Of a stretch of 50,196 bases of DNA, positions 43,417 to 50,196 are shown one piece after another. The notes below the pieces were generated by a model. That model did not search any database. It saw only the letters and a program-made list of their open reading frames with translations, and was not told the origin of the DNA. Source of the DNA: WGAL01 sp964570865 (GTDB taxonomy: Bacteria > Bacteroidota > Ignavibacteria > Ignavibacteriales > Melioribacteraceae); contig CAZMZM010000012.1 of the NCBI GenBank assembly GCA_964570865.1, positions 1 through 50,196 on the forward strand, given 5' to 3'. Both the position numbers and the translations under genes were made by a program. Each line of letters starts with the position of its first letter. The stretch's first letter is position 1.

Positions 43417-43935
43417 ATGTTGAAAAAAGTTGTTTCGATACTACTGGTTTTTGTTGCTTTTGCATGTGCATCAAAAAGCGCTGAAGATATTTTTAAGGAA
43501 GCGCAGCAGCATCTTGCTCGCCAAGAATTTAAAGCCGGCGTTAACACGATGAAGGAGATTTTAAGTCAATATCCTGATAACAAAAAATGGGATTTTAAAG
43601 CCAACCTTGAGATTGCAAAAGTTTACCATGCACACGCTATTAAGTCTGTTCCTAAAGACGAATCGTTAAAAATTGCAGTTAAGTATTACACTCGCGCAAA
43701 CTCAATTGCTCCCGACAATAAAGAGGCTCCGAAAGCTTTATTTTTAGCCGCATTTATCGAGGCAAACGAACTCAACGAATTTCAGAAAGCCAAAGAATTA
43801 TACACGAAGTTCGTTAAGCTTTATCCGAAAAGCGAAATGACCGAATCCGCAAAAAAAGAGATTGAAAATCTCGGTATTCCACCGGAAAAGATAATTGAAA
43901 AAAATCTGAAACCGGATGAAAAGAAAAAACGATAG
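43417..43935 (+). CDS. TPR-like lipoprotein
   Basis: The 172-residue protein has a lipoprotein signal with lipobox VAFAC (Cys17). After it come helical repeats of the tetratricopeptide type (AEDIFKEAQQHLARQEFKAG..., DFKANLEIAKVYHAHA, KAPKALFLAAFIEA, FQKAKELYTKFVKLYPKS). It ends in a lysine-rich tail. Related proteins act as envelope scaffolds, similar to BamD-like or YbgF-like proteins, but the exact role is unknown. Its end overlaps the DUF58 gene by 20 bases, suggesting coupled translation. Confidence 0.85.
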   Translation: MLKKVVSILLVFVAFACASKSAEDIFKEAQQHLARQEFKAGVNTMKEILSQYPDNKKWDFKANLEIAKVYHAHAIKSVPKDESLKIAVKYYTRANSIAPDNKEAPKALFLAAFIEANELNEFQKAKELYTKFVKLYPKSEMTESAKKEIENLGIPPEKIIEKNLKPDEKKKR

Positions 43936-44824
43936 AATTCGGGAATATTTAAGACCTGAAACAATTTCCACGCTTGACTCATTAGAATTAAAAGCCAAAC
44001 TTTTAGTCGAAGGCTTTCTTATCGGTATGCATAAAAGTCCGTATCACGGATTCAGTGTTGAGTTTAGCGAACATCGAGCTTATTTTCCGGGTGACCCGAT
44101 TAAACATGTCGATTGGAAACTTTTCGGTAAAACCGAGAAGTACTTCATTAAAAAATATGAAGAGGAAACAAATCTAATTTCTCACATTATTTGTGATGTA
44201 AGCGCGTCAATGAATTATGCAAATAATGGGAGAATTACAAAATTTGAATATGCAAAACTACTCGCGGCGGCTTTGGCATATTTGATTATTTCGCAGCACG
44301 ATGCCGTTGGACTTACTTTTTTTTCGGATAAAATTGAGAATATGCTTCCACCTAAAACCTCGAGAGCCAATTTAATAAAAATTTTAAGCGCCATTAATAA
44401 TCAAGAAGTGAGTAGTAAAACGGATCTTTCCCGAAGTCTTCAACTGTTATCGGAAAAAATCAGGAAAAGAAGTTTAATCATTTTAATCTCCGATTTTTTT
44501 GACGATAGAGAAAAAGTTCTAAATTCTATTAAACAGTTTAAGTATAACAAAAATGAAGTAATTGTGTTTCATCTTTTGGACCCGACTGAAATTAATTTTG
44601 ACATTTCCGATGAAGCTCTTTTTGTAGATATGGAGGATGCCTCCGAGTTAACAACACAGCCTTATCAATTAAGAGGGGAGTATAAGAAATCAGTTAATAA
44701 ATTCATAAACAAGATGAAAACCGAGTGTTTGAATTACGGAATAGATTATTCACTTGTTACTACAGATTTATCTTTTGATAAAGCTTTGATGAATTATTTT
44801 GTAAAACGTTCAAGGCTGGTTTAA
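43916..44824 (+). CDS. DUF58 domain protein (VWA-like)
   Basis: The 302-residue protein has the DUF58 core: an N-terminal basic region, SPYHGFSVEFSEHRAYFPGDPIKHVDWKL (about 41-69) with the conserved PGD...DW, and the VWA-like IICDVSASM (91-99). It has no membrane span, so it is cytoplasmic. DUF58 proteins usually accompany a MoxR-type ATPase, and none is seen next to this copy. It overlaps the TPR lipoprotein by 20 bases and is followed by a terminator. Confidence 0.9.
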   Translation: MKRKNDRIREYLRPETISTLDSLELKAKLLVEGFLIGMHKSPYHGFSVEFSEHRAYFPGDPIKHVDWKLFGKTEKYFIKKYEEETNLISHIICDVSASMNYANNGRITKFEYAKLLAAALAYLIISQHDAVGLTFFSDKIENMLPPKTSRANLIKILSAINNQEVSSKTDLSRSLQLLSEKIRKRSLIILISDFFDDREKVLNSIKQFKYNKNEVIVFHLLDPTEINFDISDEALFVDMEDASELTTQPYQLRGEYKKSVNKFINKMKTECLNYGIDYSLVTTDLSFDKALMNYFVKRSRLV

Positions 44825-44828
44825 AACT

Positions 44829-44866
44829 AAAAAATCTGTTCCGGAAAACCAAAACAGATTTTTTTT
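44829..44866. terminator. bidirectional terminator between DUF58 gene and FmdB gene
   Basis: AAAAAATCTGTT and AACAGATTTTTT pair over twelve bases around a twelve-base loop, giving T runs on both strands. The two flanking genes converge, so this hairpin can stop both transcripts. Confidence 0.85.
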
Positions 44867-44882
44867 ATCTATTATTTTTTAA

Positions 44883-45197
44883 CTAACTTGCTTTCGCTTT
44901 TGTGCTTTTGGAATCTGTCGAAGTTTTAGTATTTTCCGATTTACTCTCTTTTTTATCACTTCCTTTTGTCTCAGTAGAATTTGAATCAACTTTTTTTGAG
45001 TTAGTGGATGTGTGACTTTTCTTGTAATCGGTTTCGTAAAAACCTGAACCTTTAAAAATAATTCCCGCTCCGGCTCCGATTACTCGTTTTACTTTACCTC
45101 CGCATTCGGGACAAACTTCCAACGGGGCATCGCTCATTTTTTGAAAAGCATCGAATCTGTGTCCGCATTCCAAGCATTTGTATTCGTATGTTGGCAT
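44883..45197 (-). CDS. FmdB-family zinc ribbon protein
   Basis: The 104-residue protein begins MPTYEYKCLECGHRFDAFQ, the FmdB regulatory domain, with zinc cysteines Cys8, Cys11, Cys29 and Cys32. A hydrophobic GAGAGIIFKGSGFYETDYK region follows, which is also typical. The C-terminal half (about 60-104) is low-complexity, rich in Ser, Lys and Thr, and longer than in most relatives. A role in transcription regulation or protein binding is assumed for the family. Confidence 0.9.
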   Translation of the reverse strand: MPTYEYKCLECGHRFDAFQKMSDAPLEVCPECGGKVKRVIGAGAGIIFKGSGFYETDYKKSHTSTNSKKVDSNSTETKGSDKKESKSENTKTSTDSKSTKAKAS

Positions 45198-45408
45198 ATC
45201 ATCATCTCCAAATTTTTATCCCGTAAAAATATTGAAAAACTTTTACAATTCATAGCACGGTAAACTGCAATTTCGAATTATGAAATTATCAATAAACAAT
45301 TCTCTTCTGTTTCCTAACAAAACATGTATTATCTGCAGAATTATTTTGTAATTGTGTAATTCTGCATAATTCAAAAAGATGAAATCTGTAAACAGAAAAA
45401 ATAATGAT

Positions 45409-46142
45409 TTAGTTCCCGTTGATAATCGAGTTAAAAATTGCCGAATAGTCTAAATCGGCATCACCGCTTTGTGTCCCTTTCTTTAATATTTCCGTAATAG
45501 CTTCAAGTATTTTGGTGTTAATTTTTTTCTCGGCAAAATCTTTTTGAATAATTTCAACATCTTTTAATAAATGTTTAAGCGGAAAATTCGGATTGGTGAA
45601 ATCTCCGGATAGCATTTTGGGGAGCTTTTTGTCGAATGTAGGGGAATAAAGGGCGCTCTCACGTAAAATAGTCATAAATTTTTCAACATCTACTTCACAT
45701 GATAAAACATATCCTAAGCTCATTGAAAATGCTGCAGTTAAAGTTGCAATTAGTTGGTTGTAAGCTAATTTAGCGGCAGAGGCTTTGCCGACTTCTCCGA
45801 AATGAACAACCGTTTCACCAAAAACTTTAAGAAGAGGCAACCATTTATTATAAAGATTTTCAGCGCTTCCTACAAGAGTGATTAATGTTCCGCTCTTAAT
45901 TTGCGGAATACTNNNNNNNNNNNNNNNNNNNNNNNNNNNNNNNNNNNNNNNNNNNNNNNNNNNNNNNNNNNNNNNNNNNNNNNNNNNNNNNNNNNNNNNN
46001 NNNNNNNNNNNNTTTTTTTTAACGGAACAGCTTTTTCAGTTGTCCGATTAAAGACGTTTAGGTTGTAACCGTTTTGCAACAGTCGTTCAGCCATAGGATA
46101 ACCTAACAAACCCGTTCCGATAAATGCAATATCTCTTTTCAT
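45409..46142 (-). CDS. 3-hydroxyisobutyrate dehydrogenase-like NAD(P) oxidoreductase, split by assembly gap
   Basis: The N-terminal part (46142 down to 46013) has the Rossmann GxGxxG motif in AFIGTGLLGYPMAERLL and a VFNRT strand, typical of beta-hydroxyacid dehydrogenases. The C-terminal part (45912 down to 45409) continues in the same family with SGTLITLVGS, then VVHFGEVGKASAAKLAYNQL, where the lysine aligns with the catalytic Lys. The two parts together give about 210 residues, so roughly 80 residues are missing in the 100-N run, and the frame does not match across it. The gene is probably intact; the substrate is unknown. Confidence 0.88.
45913..46012. other. assembly gap of 100 N
   Basis: The run is exactly 100 N, the usual placeholder for a gap of unknown length, and it lies next to a run of eight T residues. 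The coding parts on either side belong to one dehydrogenase gene. From the normal length of that family the true gap is probably about 230-240 bases. Confidence 0.98.
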
Positions 46143-46250
46143 TTTTAAACTTATCAATTTTATTTCCGATAATTAAATTAATTTAAACAATTTAAAATTA
46201 TTACTTTATAATATAATGTTAAAATATTTTTTCTATAATAAGGAGGGAAA

Positions 46251-49200
46251 ATGATAAAGAGATATATTACTATCCTAATAGGAATTTTTTTCAGTTTTAC
46301 CCTAAATAATCTTGCACAAAACACTCATCACAATTTAGGCGACGCAAGCCAATTCAATTTATTCACAATCGGAAATGCAGACTTATCTTCAGCCGATATT
46401 CAAGGACGAGTTGCTATCGGTTCAAATGCTCATTTTACTACTTATAGTATTGGTGATCAAATTCCTAACTCGCAGGGAACTGTTAATATTCTTACGGTCG
46501 GCGATTCGCTCTGGTATTCCGGCGGACGCGTTTACAGCGGGAATGTTGTTTACGGAGAGTTCGCAGATGTTTCCGATAATCTGATTCTGGATGGAGAAGG
46601 AACTGTTTTTCAGGGTACTCCTGTTGACTTTGCTGCAGTCGGGATTGAAGTAGCCGATATTTCAATCCAGTGGGGCGGAATACCGGCTAACGGTTCGACT
46701 TCAATTGATAATAATATTCTTACTTTAACCGGTGCCAATAACGGATTGAATGTTTTTCTTGTTTCTGCTGACACACTCCAATCGGTGAACGGAGTTACAA
46801 TTAATTCTCCTGAAGGTTCTACGGTTGTTGTTAATGTGTCGGGTTCCAATATTACCTGGCAGGGAGATAACGACATAACCGGAACGAATCAGACAAATGT
46901 TGTATATAATTTTTATGAGGCTGATACTTTAACAATATCGGGAATAGCGGTAAAAGGGAGTATTCTTGCGCCTTTTGCTCAGATATTTTTTACAAGCGGA
47001 CAAATTAACGGAAATGTAATTTGTCACGACATTACCGGCGAAGGTCAAATAAACTACAGTTATTTTAACGGTAACGTTGAGTATTCTTCCTCCGAAGTAA
47101 CAAGCAGTTGTACAGTAACAATGAAAAGAGTTCTTAAGGGGCAATCATTTCGGTTAAGCGAAACTTTCGACGGACATCATTCGTTCTGGGCGGGAACAAT
47201 TCTCGGACAGATGAATAGTCATGCAACATCCTACTACTGTATAGATATTTCGCACTATTTAAAATGGAACAGACCTTATGAATATGACGGAGCAATTACA
47301 GGTCCCGTTGCTTATATTTTGCGAAACTATTATCCTCATGTTCCTTACACCGGAGATAACGGTCAGCTTAATCGTGAACGAAAAGAAGCGGCAGCCGTAC
47401 AAGCGGCAATATGGCATTTCTCCGACGGTTTTGATGCAAGTACGATTTCAAATAATAATCAAATAAAAAACAGAGCTTTGGAAATAATTGATGCCGCAAC
47501 AAACCAAAATCCGGTTCCTATTACTACCTTTACTGTTCAACCCGCATCCCAAGTTGTACAGGTCGGACAAACGGCAATGCTCACTGTGGTTTTACGCGAC
47601 TCTGAGGGAAATCCTGTCCCGAATGCTTTTGTAACGTTAAACACTACTGCAGGAACATTAGTACCTGAAGAGGGAACAACAGATGCAAACGGACAGATTA
47701 TTGTTGCACTTCAGTATGATGACGTAACAAACCCTGAAAGCGCTGAAATTACCGTTGCAACAGATGACGGGATTATTCCTGAAGGAACGCGTTATATTTA
47801 TCCGAATAGCCAAACGCTGGTTACAAATGATGAATTGGTAACATGTCTTACTACCGTAGCAAATGTTTATTGGTCTAATTCGGCGTTGCCAGGTAACGAC
47901 TTTGATTTTTACATGTTTACAACTACAAATTCCGGTTTGCCCGCAAACGGATTAACCTCAGTAGCGGCAATGAATGATTATGTTTACTTCGGTACAAATT
48001 CTGGCTTTTACGCATACGATAGGGCAAATGATACTTTTGAACAGATTACTTTGACTAACAATAACATCGGAGATATTTACGCGCTTAATGATAATACGGG
48101 AAACCGTGATATTTATGTTGGTTTTACAAGCGGCGGATTTGCTTATAAACACGGAGATGCCGATTTTGTTTATTATAACGCTTCAAACGGTTTTAACGGT
48201 TCGCACGTTTACGATTTTGAATTTTATAATTACAACGGTTCAAAGTTAATGCTTATTGCACACGATGCAGGTGTTTCACTATTTAATCCATCCACCGGAG
48301 TTTTTGCAAATATAACTTCTACTAATTCCGATTTATTGCCAGGTACTTGCTACGATGCAACAATTGACGATAACGGCGGCATCTGGGTCGGAACGGATTA
48401 CGGAGTTTCATTTTCGACCGATTTCGGCACAACCTGGACAACGTTCACAACTCAAAATTCAGGAATAACCGGAAATTTCGTTCGTTCAATAGCTTACGGC
48501 AACGGAGAAGTTTATGTCGGAACATTTTACAGCGGACTTTGCGGATTTGATATTGATTCCGGTGCTTGGACAAACTACACTCCGTTTATCAGTACTCAGC
48601 CGGTAATGAACCTTCATTTTGCAGACGGAAAATTATTTATTGCCAACTGGTCCGAAGGACTTTATGTTTATTCTGACGGCAACTTTAAGCAGTACAGCAG
48701 CGTTAACCCAAACAATGCACCTACAATCATCGAAGATTTTTGGTACGACGGAACAGATTTTTGGTTTGCTGTTCAATCAGGTTTAAGCCGAACTATCGAT
48801 GGAATTACAGCATCGACCGGTGATGCGGCGATTGTTATCGGAGACAATTCCACTTACGCCGGAGGAACTACTACTTTGGATTGTAACTTGGTTCCGGCCG
48901 GTGATATTGAATTTCATTCGCTAACCGGAACAATTGAATATAATGCAGGAGAATTGGAGTTTATTGATTATACCGTTCAAGAATTATTTGCCGGCTGTAT
49001 TTTTCATTTTAATGAAACATCCCCGGGTAGAATTCAGTACAAAGCTATTTGTCCCGAGGCTTCTCCGGTTACAACCGAAGGAACTATGTTCAGCTTAACA
49101 TTTAAGGTTAAGGAAGAAATGGCTCAACTCGGGGGCGGAATAATTGCAGTATTTGCTCCTTCATTTACTGCAGGTGTTAATAATCCGCTTAATCACGAGG

Positions 49201-50138
49201 ATTTAGGTGTTATCAGTTGGAGTAATGACGGTTCGGGAAATGCCGGTGAAGGTGATGCTAATCTTGATGCGGGAGTTGATCTATCCGACTTTCTCGCTAC
49301 TGTTGATCACTACACTTTCGGTGGTCAATTCGCTCTTTCTGGAGATGGATTTAACAATGCCGATGTCGATGAAAACGAAACAGTGGATGCTGACGACGCG
49401 TCACAGATTTTATCATTTTTAACCAACGGCTGCTTCCCCGGAGTTTTCGGCGGCAATCAGCCTGCAGGCGGTTTTATTCCTGCTGCGGTTACTCTTAATC
49501 CCGATAATAATGAAGCCGCAATAACACTAAACACTGAGGATGTCGAGAACTTAAATAACATGACAATTACATTTACATTCGATACAACTCAGATTAATTA
49601 CGAAGCTTTTTCCTCAATTCAAATCGGTAACGGTAATTATGTTCATGCAACAAACTCCGAACCGGGGAAAGTTATTTTTACTTTCAATGCACCCACGTTT
49701 CTTTCAGGTAATTTTGAGCTTGGCGATATTGTAATTCATTATAACGATACAAAAGGGGATATCCTAATCAACACAACATACTCGTACGACGGTATTAACC
49801 AAATACCCGGACCGGTAATTACTTTTAATCCGAATGGCGTACAGGACGAAGCTAAACCAACCTCTTTTAAGCTCGAGCAGAATTATCCTAATCCGTTTAA
49901 CCCGAGTACTACAATCAGATTTTCATTGCCTCGGCACGAGTTTGTATCGCTGAAGATTTACGACATTCTCGGACAAGAAGTTAAAACGCTTCTATCCGGA
50001 GAAAAAAATGTCGGAACATATTCTGTTAAATGGAACGGAGATGACAATTACGGCAATAAGATCTCGTCCGGCGTATATTTTTACAGAATAAAAGCCGGTA
50101 ATTATATTAATGTAAAAAAAATGGTCTTACTCAAATAA
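46251..50138 (+). CDS. T9SS-secreted multidomain protein with thioester adhesin domain
   Basis: The 1295-residue protein has a signal peptide (1-22). A choice-of-anchor-A-like region follows (about 28-275, FNLFTIGNADLSSADIQGRVAIG). A thioester (TED/TQXA-like) domain covers about 283-415, with Cys330 in YYCID and Gln384 in VQAAIW. An Ig-like (Big_1-type) domain is at about 425-520. Seven propeller-like repeats span about 570-850. A cohesin-like domain spans 857-985, a dockerin-type calcium pair 1001-1060 and a second cohesin-like region about 1075-1190. A T9SS type A sorting domain (1203-1295, NYPNPFNPST) ends it. It is probably a large surface adhesin. AAGGAGGG precedes the ATG, and a TATAAT lies at 46207-46212. 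Confidence 0.88.
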   Translation: MIKRYITILIGIFFSFTLNNLAQNTHHNLGDASQFNLFTIGNADLSSADIQGRVAIGSNAHFTTYSIGDQIPNSQGTVNILTVGDSLWYSGGRVYSGNVVYGEFADVSDNLILDGEGTVFQGTPVDFAAVGIEVADISIQWGGIPANGSTSIDNNILTLTGANNGLNVFLVSADTLQSVNGVTINSPEGSTVVVNVSGSNITWQGDNDITGTNQTNVVYNFYEADTLTISGIAVKGSILAPFAQIFFTSGQINGNVICHDITGEGQINYSYFNGNVEYSSSEVTSSCTVTMKRVLKGQSFRLSETFDGHHSFWAGTILGQMNSHATSYYCIDISHYLKWNRPYEYDGAITGPVAYILRNYYPHVPYTGDNGQLNRERKEAAAVQAAIWHFSDGFDASTISNNNQIKNRALEIIDAATNQNPVPITTFTVQPASQVVQVGQTAMLTVVLRDSEGNPVPNAFVTLNTTAGTLVPEEGTTDANGQIIVALQYDDVTNPESAEITVATDDGIIPEGTRYIYPNSQTLVTNDELVTCLTTVANVYWSNSALPGNDFDFYMFTTTNSGLPANGLTSVAAMNDYVYFGTNSGFYAYDRANDTFEQITLTNNNIGDIYALNDNTGNRDIYVGFTSGGFAYKHGDADFVYYNASNGFNGSHVYDFEFYNYNGSKLMLIAHDAGVSLFNPSTGVFANITSTNSDLLPGTCYDATIDDNGGIWVGTDYGVSFSTDFGTTWTTFTTQNSGITGNFVRSIAYGNGEVYVGTFYSGLCGFDIDSGAWTNYTPFISTQPVMNLHFADGKLFIANWSEGLYVYSDGNFKQYSSVNPNNAPTIIEDFWYDGTDFWFAVQSGLSRTIDGITASTGDAAIVIGDNSTYAGGTTTLDCNLVPAGDIEFHSLTGTIEYNAGELEFIDYTVQELFAGCIFHFNETSPGRIQYKAICPEASPVTTEGTMFSLTFKVKEEMAQLGGGIIAVFAPSFTAGVNNPLNHEDLGVISWSNDGSGNAGEGDANLDAGVDLSDFLATVDHYTFGGQFALSGDGFNNADVDENETVDADDASQILSFLTNGCFPGVFGGNQPAGGFIPAAVTLNPDNNEAAITLNTEDVENLNNMTITFTFDTTQINYEAFSSIQIGNGNYVHATNSEPGKVIFTFNAPTFLSGNFELGDIVIHYNDTKGDILINTTYSYDGINQIPGPVITFNPNGVQDEAKPTSFKLEQNYPNPFNPSTTIRFSLPRHEFVSLKIYDILGQEVKTLLSGEKNVGTYSVKWNGDDNYGNKISSGVYFYRIKAGNYINVKKMVLLK

Positions 50139-50159
50139 AGTAAGATTTGCCCCCATACG

Positions 50160-50193
50160 AAGGTCGCTTTTTATTTAAGAGCGGCCTTTTTTA
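50160..50193 (+). terminator. rho-independent terminator after the secreted adhesin
   Basis: AAGGTCGCT and AGCGGCCTT pair (one G-T pair) around an 11-base loop, followed by a run of T. It lies 21 bases after the stop codon of the 1295-residue protein gene. Confidence 0.9.
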
Positions 50194-50196
50194 TTG

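Noticed and set aside
45409..45840. Separate small dehydrogenase gene starting at 45840
   Set aside because: The frame continues upstream to the N run with family-like sequence, so this is the C-terminal part of one gene.
1..50196. Insertion sequences, prophage, CRISPR arrays or rRNA
   Set aside because: I found no transposase or integrase motifs, no regularly spaced direct repeats and no rRNA-like sequence.

Overview
This window looks like chromosomal core DNA from an AT-rich, Gram-negative member of the Bacteroidota/Chlorobi group, most probably class Ignavibacteria. The evidence is: a secreted protein ending in a type IX secretion (T9SS, type A) sorting domain with the NYPNPFNPST motif typical of that class; a KDO activation gene (kdsB), which implies lipopolysaccharide; GlnRS encoded next to GluRS; purS/purQ-type FGAM synthase; and a complete phosphatidylserine to phosphatidylethanolamine branch. 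I see no prophage, insertion sequence or CRISPR array. One run of exactly 100 N marks an assembly gap.

Layout. 1-1180: end of truB coupled to ribF. 1502-9907: a tightly packed ten-gene plus-strand run, purC - DUF971 - pgsA - pgpA - cinA - thpR - recA - recX - glutaryl-CoA dehydrogenase-like gene - guaB. It mixes purine synthesis, phosphatidylglycerol synthesis and the recA/cinA recombination group. 10037-12583: a glycosyltransferase and purD. 12732-15928 (minus): sucD, ndk, a NUDIX hydrolase and a NamZ-type muramidase. 16018-18353 (minus): psd - pssA - purS - purQ. 18462-25025 (plus): ybaB - recR - two related lipoproteins - ftsX - an SLBB protein - a Wzc-like tyrosine autokinase - a UDP-xylose synthase-like gene. 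This joins recombination, cell-division and exopolysaccharide functions in one transcription unit. 25049-28369 (minus): gltX - glnS - tRNA-Leu(CAA).

28484-36599 (plus): NifX-like protein, MFS transporter, aroC, metallo-beta-lactamase-fold hydrolase, Ste24-like M48 protease, VWA lipoprotein, kdsB, a stand-alone B12-binding subunit and a PAP2-like membrane protein. 36936-44824 (plus): a PolX/PHP protein whose polymerase active site looks lost, a divergent YchF-like GTPase, pepD, a LysE-type exporter, an LD-carboxypeptidase, a repeat-containing lipoprotein and a DUF58 protein. 44883-46142 (minus): an FmdB-type zinc ribbon and a 3-hydroxyisobutyrate dehydrogenase-like gene broken by the assembly gap. 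46251-50138: a 1295-residue secreted multidomain protein.

The most interesting object is that last protein. It carries a choice-of-anchor-A-like region and then a thioester (TED/TQXA-like) adhesin domain with the expected Cys and Gln. After these come an Ig-like domain, seven propeller-like repeats, a cohesin-like domain, a dockerin, a second cohesin-like region and the T9SS signal. Thioester adhesin domains are best known from Gram-positive, sortase-anchored surface proteins. Their use on a T9SS-exported protein would be an unusual covalent adhesion strategy. Second is the PolX protein with an intact PHP nuclease domain but two of three polymerase aspartates replaced. All functions are inferred from sequence motifs read by eye; no database search was run.
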